Source of the DNA: Eucalyptus grandis
Taxonomy: Eukaryota; Streptophyta; Magnoliopsida; Myrtales; Myrtaceae
Direction: 5' to 3'
Length of the DNA: 64,000 nucleotides
Assembly (NCBI RefSeq): GCF_016545825.1
Contig: NC_052619.1
Location: 67,838,115 to 67,902,114, forward strand
Of the stretch, positions 54,694 to 64,000 are shown one piece after another (position 1 is the stretch's first letter; each line of letters begins with the position of its first letter). The notes beneath the pieces are model-generated. The model did not search any database and was not told the DNA's origin. It worked only from the letters and a program-made list of their open reading frames with translations. Made by a program: the position numbers and the translations under genes.

Positions 54694-57600
54694 GGGAAAA
54701 GTACAAAAAGATTTTAAATTTATTACACTTGTGCTAATTTAGTCTTAAAACTTTTAATTATAACAATTGAGTTCCAAGCCTTTTGACTATTTGTGAACGT
54801 AGTCCATTTGGCCAATTTTGACCGGAAATTGTTAATATTAATACCGATTGTTCTACATAGCACGACCGACGCTAGTGCGAAATTTATTTACAATTTTTAA
54901 ATATTTTTTTTCCAACATTTCTTTTTTTTTTTTTTCACAACTCGGGGTAGTGAGGTCATCGGCCAACCATCGCTAGCCACAAGTGAGGGCCAACACTCTC
55001 GCCTGTTAGCCGGCTGTTGACACCCAAATTTTGACAATCCACTTATTGATTTATTGCATAAAAATTATGGATTAATTTTAATCTCTAAAAAAAGAAATAA
55101 AATAAAAATTACATCAAAACAAATAAAAGGAAAAAAATGGAGAAAATCAATTTGATTGATTATACATGGAAGTTCGCAATTTTGATAAATATTTAGATTT
55201 TGATAAATGCAGAAGTAATTAAGAAATTAGGTAAATAAAGGGTAAGGATTTTGATTAAGGGGAAGGAATCGAAACAAAATCGAACTGATTGTGAAATCAC
55301 GCTTCAATACACAGCCAAATCAATGCAACAAAAGATGGAACTTGAAAAATACTATAGAAAGTGGCTGTCTGGAATCACTATAAAAAGAGCCACAATTTTC
55401 GTGACAAATGGGCAAAAATTGAGAGAAAAATTCATGAAAAGAGAGAAGAAAAGCTTGAGGATAGAATTCGTGAGGAAAAAGAGTAAAAAAAAAAAAAAAA
55501 AAGAAGGGAAGGAGAGAAAGAAAAGAGTGAGAGAGAAGAGACGTGAGGGCAGAAAGGCGGTAGAGAGAGGACGTGCGAATAGACAGAGGAGAGAGAAAAA
55601 AAGAAAAAAAAAAATAGCGCTACTGTTCGTCCTCTCCAGGAGCTTCCCCCCGCTGCTGCTGCTCGTCACTTCCGTGCCGCGCCCATGCGCTCCGCGACGC
55701 CCCTGCAGCACTCGATCCTTCGCCGAATCGCCGCAGTGCGACGCCCCTGTAGCGCCTCCACCCGCGACTAGCTGTAGCGACCCGCGTCGCCAGAATCCGT
55801 CACCGGGCCCTCGTCGCTGCACCATCGCCGATCTGCAGCTTCTACCCGAGCCCTGCGGCCGCGCCCAACGCCTGACACCCGCAGCACCCGTCGCTGGCCT
55901 CCACCCGGTGCCTGTAGCCAGCGCTGTTCCCTGCCGTCGCTGCACTGACGCCGACATCTCTGAGCACCACCAGACGCCCCGACGCCAGCAACCCGTGCCC
56001 CCGAGCCTCTGATTGCCGCGCCGCTGCTGTCGCTCCGTCACCGCGCCACCTCTGCCGCGCCTGCACCAGCATCCGACGCCCCCTCACTCTGCTTCGCCCG
56101 TCTCCCTGCAGCTCCGGATCCGCTACTCGACGTCGCGCCTTCGAAGCCCGCGGCCTGCCAATCCCGCGGGCACCTCCACGCCAGTCGTCGTTGCTGCTGC
56201 CAGCGTCCTCAGCCGCGAACCAGCTGTAGTAGCTTGCCGCGCCAGCCATCGCACGCCCCTTCACCTCAAATCTGCAGCAGCCACCGGCCTCACCGTCGCC
56301 ACCCGCAAGCCCTCGCCAGAAGCTCCGATGCCGCGCCGCTGTCCCTGCCCGCTCGTCGCCGGAGCCCGACGTCGCCGACGCCGCAGCAATCCGTACCACC
56401 GCCTCTGCCCGAGAACCGGCGCCCCCGCTTTAGCCGTGCTTCACCCTTCGTTGCTGGCTTTCTCAAGCTCCCCTTTGGTAGTTTTTATTTTATTTTTCAT
56501 TTATTTTTTATTTTATTTTATTTATCCTTTTAAGTTTAGTTATTTAAATTGGAACCTTTGGGTGATGAATATTAAGGCATTAACCGCAGGGATTTTGCCC
56601 AAAATTATTGTAATTATTAATTTTATCCGTAAAATGTCGGATCATTTTTTTAATTATATTAATTTTTGGGGATTTTGATAGTATTTTAATCATTAAGTCA
56701 TTATAGTTATTAATTTGATCCATAAGATTTCAATCATATTTTTAAATATTTTGAATTTTATGTTGTGATGTTTAGGGTTAAAATAACTGTTAATTTAACC
56801 TGTGAGACAACGGATTATTTTTTGGTTATTTTAATTCTCATTTGATGAATATTTTGATTGTTTAGATATAGTTGCTTATCTTGGAAAAACACTAAAAAAC
56901 ATTTAAAAAAAAATCAAATCTTGTATTGGAGTGTGTTAATAAATTAGGATTGCAATTTTTAGGGTTGCATTTTTTAGGGTTGCACTTTTAGATAATTTTT
57001 GGAATAAATTAGGATTGAAAAAGACTCTTAAATAATGTTAGCACATTTAGATAATCTCATTTTTCTTTAAAAAAAAATAGTTTTTAAGATATGATAGGGT
57101 TTAAGTCAAATTAATCCCTAAAACATATTAGAAAATTATTCATTTTAGATAGTTTCATTTAGGTTTTTATTAATTCCGAATTTTAATAAGAAAAATACAA
57201 AATATCAAGTGCATGTCAATTAGTTTGCATGTTAGGCTCATTTAATTAGAAATAACTTGTTAGTAAAATTAGGTCATATATTTTTTTTGGTAAAGTTTAA
57301 ATGCATGATTTAAATGATATTTATGATAAAGTTATAGTTAAAGGAAAAATCCAAAAAAAAATACTTGCTTTAGTGTGTTGAATTCCTTTGGCACAATTTA
57401 TTTTATTCAATATTTAATAATGATTGAGCATCTGTGTGATCACCACAATGTATGATAGTAATTTAGGTTAAAATAAATCCAAGTTGCCTGCAAAAATATT
57501 TTTGAAAATTAAAAAGAAATGGTACTAAAAGAGCATTAGAGAAATTTAGTGTAATTAAATCCCCGTACTCTTAGTCTTTGGTTCGTAGGAGTGAAATAAT

Positions 57601-58360
57601 TTTCCAATTATTTTACTTATGTGTCTAATTGACCTACCGTAAACCGATTTGTGGCGACTCCTAAATGATAATCATTTGTATATTAAATATTTGAATCTTA
57701 AGTTGCAAATTAATATGAGTTTGGAAAATCATGACCTAAATTTAAAAACTTAGTAATCAATTAGCCTAAACCTTAGATGGTGCACCCAAAATTTAAGTCG
57801 TGACATCGGCCAAGCAAGGGTGTCATGGTTCTCACCATCATTGTTGCTAAGATCCAAGTGAGGGTGATGTGGCCCTCGCTTAGACTAGCTGAGAGCATAA
57901 TGGCCCTCGTCGGCAAATAGATGAGGGCCTAACGCCCTCACCTGTGGCCAACAAGGGCATGGAGGCCCTTGTCTGTGGCTAACAAGGGGTGGAAGCCCTC
58001 TCTTAGACCTCACCTGTGGCCAGTGAGGGTTGACTGGTGACTTTGCCAACCCATAGTTGGGAAAAGAAAAAGAAATGAAAGAAAAGAAAATATAAAAAGT
58101 AGGAAAAGAAAATACAAAAGTAGAAAAAGAAAAAAATAATAACAAATTTGGGAAAAAAAAAACATTTGCGTTAGTACTAGCCATGTCATGTGATATAATC
58201 GATTTCCATGTCAATGATTTTTAACAAAAATTGGTCAAATTGACTATATTGGTAAAACGTGAAAATATTTAAAATTTAATTGACACAATTGAAATATTTG
58301 AAACTAAATTGGCATAGATGCAATAGCTTTGGATTTTTTTTTTTTTTTGTACTTTTTCCC
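54694..58360. mobile_element. TIR element (Mutator-like MITE) interrupted by a solo LTR
   Basis: Ends are inverted: GGGAAAAGTACAAAAAG on the left and GGGAAAAAGTACAAAAAA on the right strand, then GTGCTAATTTAGTC and ATGCCAATTTAGTT. Flanks TTTTGGGT and TTTTGGGC suggest an 8-bp duplication with one mismatch. Without the LTR it is about 870 bp. The core (54,945-55,014 and 57,806-58,050) is rich in GAGGGCC and GCCCTC. Related in its ends to 43,389-44,237. Confidence 0.75.
55015..57805 (+). repeat. Second large solo LTR, 2.8 kb, nested in the TIR element
   Basis: Begins TGTTGACACCCAAATTTTG and ends AAGTCGTGACA. Flanks CCGGC (55,010-55,014) and TCGGC (57,806-57,810) are a duplication with one mismatch. 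Same plan as 49,470-52,846: TATA box (55,379), A/G-rich leader, GC-rich segment (55,615-56,460) with long spurious-looking frames on both strands, then the hairpin-bearing AT-rich half and a closing stretch around GTGGCGACTCC. No retroviral genes. Confidence 0.82.
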
Positions 58361-58369
58361 TTTTGGGCA

Positions 58370-60380
58370 CCTCCATTCTAAGGTTATAAGTGCTCATAAT
58401 AGATAAGATAATTCCGGTTTGCAAATTGAACCATGACTAGAAGATAAATTCAAATTAAAGGTGAAGGATGATAAAATTGTTTTGCAGATTTTAAAGTCGG
58501 AGTTGCTTTAATAATAATTATTTGGGTAATAAACCAAATGGAGTTAGGCACTATCTGAATCGACCTTGTTTTTTTTTTTTTTTTTAACTTTCAGCTCTCG
58601 GCATTAGATCTTAACTTCTGTTTAATGTTGACCATTTCGAATTCCCTAAAACTAAATAATCATTATTTTTGGGACCTCCTTATATCATTAATTTTTTTAA
58701 TTTTTAAATTAAAACATTTCTTTAGTTTTCAAGGGAAAGAACTTTGTTAAAATTGTTTGTTCCATTGATATCTCATTTCTTTTGCACTAAAATACACATA
58801 CAATATAAGATTAGAATTTCATTCCTAAGATTATATTCTGTGTCTCGAATATTTATTAGAGTTAACGTTGTAACTTTCATATTAGAAATCATGGTTTTTG
58901 TTCGAGGAAAAAAAATCTCTTATCAATTCACTAAATTAATAGAGAGCTAAAAAGCAATTTTGCATCTTGAGTTTTGTTACTAGACAATAGGTATTTTAAC
59001 TTCGTGACTTTTAGATAAGAAATTGCCATCATCTTGAAAAAATACGGGCCTGCCGATCAATTCAGTACTCTCCCTCTCTCGTGCGCGGGGGGAATAGTGC
59101 CACCCGTTGTTGGATATTTAACAAGTTATATGTAAATATATGAGTCAGTAATTGTATATTGTCGAAATTTTTAGGTGTTTTGGGCTAAAAAAGGCAAAGT
59201 ATATATACCATTTGTTATTTTATCATACTATAAACAAAGGGTAGTTAAATCTTTTTGCTTATGAAGCTTTCTTCTAATTTCTAACTTCTAAGACTTTGAT
59301 ATAGACAGGGGTGACTGATTTTAGAGAGAGCCAATTCCCACCCTAAAACTGGTAATCAAACCAAAATGGTCGGTTCCTAGTTTGTGAAATCGAGGATTGG
59401 CCCACCTAGGCCTGGACCCACCTAGGAACCATATCAATGGGTCCGGTCTTGCTTTTTAGTGTTCTCAGGAACTGACAATATCAATTGAAACACTAAGCAT
59501 AAGAATACTTTTTAGATTTGTTCACGCATTTCATTCAAGCATTTTAACTAACACATATGATCGGTTTCTAAATTGGTGAGAGGAGACAAGAGCAAGAGAG
59601 AGAGAGAGGCGAGAGTTGAGTCTTGAGATAAGACCATGAGAGGGAGGCGTTGAGTGAGAGGGATGCGATTCAAGCGAGACCTGAGTGGCTAAAAAGAAGT
59701 GAGAGTGATAGGCATGAGCATGAGAGAGACATAAGCAAGAGGCGTTGAGCTACAAGGGAGGCATGAGCACTGAGTGACTAAAAAGAAGTGAGAGTGATAG
59801 GCGTGAGCGATGAGTATGACTAAATCATGGGAAGAGAATAAGAATTAGGGTTTTGGAATAAAAAGAATTAATATATATCGATCTAGTTTGGATGGTTTGG
59901 TCCACACATAAAATTAGGAACTAAATCGATATTTACTAGTTCCAAATTTCTAGAATTGGGAAATTCCCAAAATCGTGTTGGGTGGTCTTAAATCTTTATC
60001 ACATAAAAAAATTAGCTTAAATGATGAGTATTTCCTTCACACTTATAAATTGACCACCCCACAACCGATGTGAGACAATCTCAACAATCTCCCGTGTGGC
60101 TATTGGGTTTAGATTTGTTGACAACCTCAGCTTTGATATTAATTTTGGGTGGTTTTTGGCCTCTACCACCCCATAAGCTAGTTTAAAGAATAAGGCTTTT
60201 TCTTATACTTATAAACTAACAACTAGTAACCTTAGCAAACCGGGCAGTTCGAATTGAGTCTCGTGCTCATCCCTAAATATAGATGAGGTAAAGTGTAATG
60301 GGTGCAAATTGTTATGTACAATTTTATAAAATTTTCCATATATAGAAAAAGAGTAGCTCCCATAAGTTTCTTTTAGAGTT
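58370..60380. other. Spacer with short GA-rich repeats
   Basis: No coding exon seen. 59,580-59,815 contains repeated GTGACTAAAAAGAAGTGAGA and GGCGTGAGC/GGCATGAGC motifs. The flanking text (CCCACCTAGG near 59,400 and near-palindromic CCCAATTC stretches) suggests an eroded non-coding transposon, not defined further. Confidence 0.4.
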
Positions 60381-60850
60381 GCGGACCCCTAGAGTGCCAT
60401 AACTTTGTAGAAATGGACACTTAAGTGCCATAACTTACGAAAGTTACACCTAAGTGTCAAAATCGGAGCAAAGTGGATCACTTGAGTGCCAATCCAGGCA
60501 AAATCCGCCAAATTGCATACGTGGGATTTTCCGGTGACTTCTTTTACTGATGTGGCAAATGTTTTTTTTTTTTTAAAAGCCCACGTGGACGACAAAAACG
60601 ACGTCGTCCATCCACACTGAGTGAGCTGACCTAAATGACGTCGTTAGGTTATTTTTGCTTAAGCACACTTGGCCGTCGTCGTTCCTCCCCGTCCGTGTTC
60701 ACATTAGATCTCAGGCCCTTCTCTCCGTCGCCGTTCACGCCCAGAGGTGGTCATCGGTCGCCATCATCAATTGTCGTTGTTGGTCGTCATCGCCGCTCAC
60801 CATCGTCGCTCGTCGTCAGTTCTCACCATTGTCGCTCCTCCATGTTTGGC

Positions 60851-61190
60851 CCCTTCTCCCCCTCCCCTATGATGAAATTAGGGCTCGATTATTTTATTAG
60901 AGCTGGTTCGACCCCTTCTCCCCCTCCCCTGTGATGAAATTAGGGCTCAATTATTTTACTAGGGCTGGCTTGACCCCTTCTCCCCCTCCCCTGTGATGAA
61001 ATTAGGGCTAAATTATTTTATTAGGGCTCGCTCAACCCCTTCTTCCCCTCCCCTGTGATGAAATTAGGGCTTGATTATTTTATTAGGGCTAGCTTGATTA
61101 TTTTATTAGGGCTCGCTCAATTATTTTATTAGGGCTAGCTTGATTATTTTATTAGGGCTCGCTCAATTATTTTATTAGGGCTCCGATAGA
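60851..61190. repeat. Minisatellite, 62-bp units decaying into ~23-bp subunits
   Basis: CCCTTCTCCCCCTCCCCT or a close variant recurs at 60,851, 60,913, 60,975 and 61,037 (period exactly 62). After that only the second half of the unit, ATTATTTTATTAGGGCT, repeats every ~23-24 bp, alternating between AGCTT and CGCTC endings, to about 61,185. Confidence 0.92.
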
Positions 61191-62056
61191 ATTTCTGTTG
61201 ATATGCGCGCGCTTTGTTTGGCTACTCCCTTGTGTGGAGATGCTCGCCTCGGTCAATGATTTCTGTAGTCGATGCTCAAGTGAAACAAAATATTGAATAA
61301 GGTGGAACTAAGAACTAGTTTGTTTGAGGGAAACGAAATATTGAATTAGGTGGGATATGATAGATAGATTAAGGTGGAAAGTGTGAAATAATAGCCCTCA
61401 AGTGCTTTGCAAAAAGCATGCAACTTTGCTATCAATCTACTTTTGTTCTTTTACTCTTCTTTCCATTGTTGTTTCTAATCAAATAGTCAACATATATGTA
61501 GGGAACATTGAGAAGTGCAAAATTTGTTTTGATACTTTATATAAGCTCGTTTACCTACAAGGGACATATTTAGAACTACATGTAAGTACCTCATTTTAAA
61601 GTTTATATTAGCTCTTTTGACATGTAGTATTAGTCTATTGTGTAATGGATAAATTCAAGACTTGGATTTTCCTCTGAATTTCTCTTGGTTTGTGTAATGA
61701 CCTCTTGACATAATATATTAATGGCCAGACATCATAGAGTAGAGTATGATTTCTCCTAGTTGGATGAGAAACAGAACTTTCACCCTATATTTTTACATCG
61801 AGCTTTCCTTAATTTTTTGTATGTGTTTTCATGTGAAAAATAGATTTGATTAAGTTGATGTACATTCTCTCACATCGCAGGTTTAGTTCGGCAAAAGATA
61901 GTAGACAAAATTGCTTGGGTTGTGCTTGTTATGGGGACCTCTGTTTTTAGTTAATATTTTAAGAGAAGGGAAGACAAATAATTAAAGTGGCGACCTCTTT
62001 TTTGGCTGTCATGTAGGGCATATTGTCAATGTGGGGACCTCTATTTAATAAAGTTC

Positions 62057-64000
62057 ATGAGAGTGAGGGGACTCCCATATGCAATTGTCTATTGTCCTTT
62101 GTGGATGTGGTCCCAAAAACTAATTATTCTTTTTCTTATTCTTGGTGCAGATTTGGCTTATGACAAGGATTATGTTGTTGTCATAGTTTGCTACGGTGGG
62201 GAATTTGTGATTGAGGAGGATGAGTGGGAGTATGATGGTGGAAATGAGGGCACCATCTTTGTTGAGATAAAGAAAGCATCTTATATAGGATTTGTTAGGA
62301 ATATAAGGACTTATTTGCCTTGTAAAGTTCATAAGTTGTTGTATTGTATTCTTGGGAAAGAGTTAAGAGATGGTTTGAGATACTTAGAAGATGATAATGG
62401 TTTCGGGGATGTTTTATACCATTATATTCATAGTGAAGAGGTAAAAATATATGTTGAGTACGATAGTGAAAGTGAGGACAAAGATGATGATGGAGAGAGT
62501 GCCCAAGTAGGACAAACATGAGATGGTATTTAAGGTAGTATTGACATTAGGGTCGAAGGAGGGCAGGATAGATATGATGGACAAGAGAGGATAGCATATG
62601 CAGTTCACTAAATTGATGATAACATAGATGATGTCACAATCACTGGATTAGAGTGGGAAGTAGTTGAATCAACTAATGATGATGATGAAGGATTGTCTTG
62701 CTGAAAATTTCATAAGTGATAACGACAAGGAGGAGCTTATAGAGTCAAGAAAAAAACGAAGGGATTTTTTGACAGATAAGTTTGCAGCTTTGAAGGTAGC
62801 TAATGAAGTTTTAAATAGGGCCGAAGGCCCTGTAGATGTTGGTGCTAGTGCTGCTGGCGAGGAGACTGATTTTGAAGAAAGCGTCGAGAATGCTACTTCT
62901 AGGATGAGCTTGAAGAAGATGAAGGAGTTGTGTGTAGAAGGAAAAATAAGTTTCCTTCTTATGATCCATCCATTGCCTCTTCTACTTTGTCGGTAGGTAT
63001 GAAATTTCATGATGTAAAACAATTTAGATAAGCTATACTGAAGAACTCCATTGCTGTACAGAAGAATATTGACTTCATTAGAAACACTAAGACCTTTGTA
63101 AGAGCTAGGTGTTCGCAGCAAAATTGCCTATGGAAGATCTATGGCGCATTTGTTAAGAGAAGTGGATCTTTCCAGATTAGAACCTACCAAGAGGAACATA
63201 CTTGTTTCATTAATTTTCAAAATAAAATGGTAACAAGTGCATGGTTGTCAAACCACTTCTTTGACTTGATTAAGCTGATGCCTCAGATTAATACTACTCA
63301 GTTCAAGATGCTGGTGAAGGAGCAGATATGCATCAATATATCTAGGACTCAATGCAAAAGATCGAAACAAAAGGTGATGAAAATACTCATTAGTCAATAC
63401 AGCAGTGAATATGGACAGTTGTGGGATTATGCTTGGGAGTGTAGGCTGCAAAATCCTTCAAGTAGAGTGTATGTAAATGTCGCGGAGAGACCACTTCCTG
63501 ATATTGGGACTAAGTTTGATAAGTTTTATGTTTGCTTCGATGCATGCAAACGAGGATTTTTATTTGGTTGTCGACGAATTATATGATTGGATGGGTGTTT
63601 TTTGAAGGGCTTGTGCAAGGGATAATTGTTGACAACAATTGGAAGAGATGCAAATAACCAAATGTTTCCACTGGCTTGGGCTATTGTGAAGGTAGAGAAC
63701 AAGGACAATTGGTCTTGGTTCCTAAAAAAATTGATAACTGATTTGGAGATAACAAATGGGGTAGGGTGGGCATTCATGAGTGACCAACAAAAGGTAATGT
63801 TTGCTTTTTGAAAAATTTGGTGAATTGTTTGCTTTTTGATATCAACATGTTATTTGTTTACATTTATTATTTTGAATTATTGCAGGGATTGGTTCTAGCA
63901 ATAGCTGAGTTGTTGCCTTATGCTGAACATAGACTGTGTGCGCTGCAAATATACGCAAATTGGGCAAAGAAATTTAAAGGGGACAAGCTGCAGTCACACT
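62057..64000 (+). pseudogene. MuDR-type transposase, decayed, runs off the window
   Basis: 62,148-62,521: N-terminal PB1-like domain of Mutator transposases (YDKDYVVVIVCYGGEFVIEE, then KVHKLLYCILGKELRDGLRY) with an acidic tail, probably preceded by an intron ending GGTGCAG (62,150). 62,664-62,990: acidic linker in another frame. 63,001-63,230: MuDR DNA-binding domain (NIDFIRNTKTFVRARCSQQN) with a stop near its start. 63,227-63,586 and on: catalytic part with KRGFLFGCRRII, then LDGCFLKGL, GRDANNQMFPLAWAIVKVEN and FMSDQQK. Two in-frame stops (63,583 and about 63,622) kill it. A 92-bp intron (63,794-63,885, GT..AG) is followed by LAIAELLPYAEHRLCALQIY. Confidence 0.88.

Larger units (their letters stand above)
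60384..64000 (+). mobile_element. Mutator-like element (MuDR type), left part
   Basis: The left end begins near GGACCCCTAGAGTGCCATAA with repeated AAGTGCCATAACTT and AAGTG(T/C)CA motifs typical of long Mutator-like inverted repeats. Downstream are a minisatellite, an N-terminal exon and a transposase on the plus strand. The right end is outside the window, so inverted repeats and duplication cannot be confirmed. Confidence 0.7.

Noticed and set aside
55251..56678. 253- and 221-codon frames as host genes
   Set aside because: Same reason: GC-rich LTR segment with overlapping frames on both strands and lysine/arginine-rich starts from a purine-rich leader.

Overview
This is nuclear DNA of a flowering plant, most likely a eudicot. 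Introns are plant-like, the single intact host gene is a plant fatty-acid elongation enzyme, and almost everything else is plant transposable-element DNA (Sirevirus-type Copia, PIF/Harbinger, Mutator-like, LINE, SINE, MITEs, solo LTRs). The GC-rich GGCGAG/CTCGCC cores of the small DNA elements made me think of Myrtaceae, but that is an impression only. I see no prokaryotic operon, CRISPR array or organelle sequence, and no undescribed gene system. What stands out is the architecture and the insertion history.

The backbone is a direct segmental duplication. Unit A covers 1 to about 27,010 (its left end lies outside the window) and unit B covers 30,619 to about 47,700. Each unit carries a head-to-tail pair of minus-strand genes for very-long-chain 3-oxoacyl-CoA reductase (KCR), the second enzyme of the ER fatty-acid elongase. 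Only one of the four, A2 (exons 24,777-24,484, 24,396-24,074, 23,718-23,649 and 6,991-6,752), reads as an intact 308-residue protein. A1 and B1 share a 1-nt deletion in exon 1, so that copy died before the segmental duplication. B2 lost 187 bp of exon 1 afterwards.

Intron 3 of KCR A2 is about 16.7 kb long because it holds a decayed PIF/Harbinger transposon (7,175-22,547; 3-bp target duplication ATA). That transposon is itself interrupted in its Myb/SANT gene by a 9.4-kb Sirevirus-type Copia element (10,629-20,069; 5-bp duplication GTTTC). The unoccupied Harbinger target survives in unit B at 42,040-42,042.

Unit B collected different insertions: four 3-bp-TSD MITEs (31,391; 40,112; 41,123; 46,656), a Mutator-like MITE (about 43,389), a truncated LINE with locally copied filler (32,725-34,235), an LTR fragment replacing part of KCR B1 exon 2, and a solo Sirevirus-like LTR (45,324-46,408). 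Between the units lie a perfect 9-bp-TSD Mutator-type MITE (27,513-28,220) and a minus-strand Copia remnant (28,700-30,385).

Right of the duplication (47,700-64,000) are another Copia remnant with its LTR, a SINE (49,120-49,357), two related roughly 3-kb solo LTRs (49,470-52,846 and 55,015-57,805, the latter nested in a TIR element spanning 54,694-58,360), and the left part of a decayed MuDR-type Mutator-like element that runs off the right edge.
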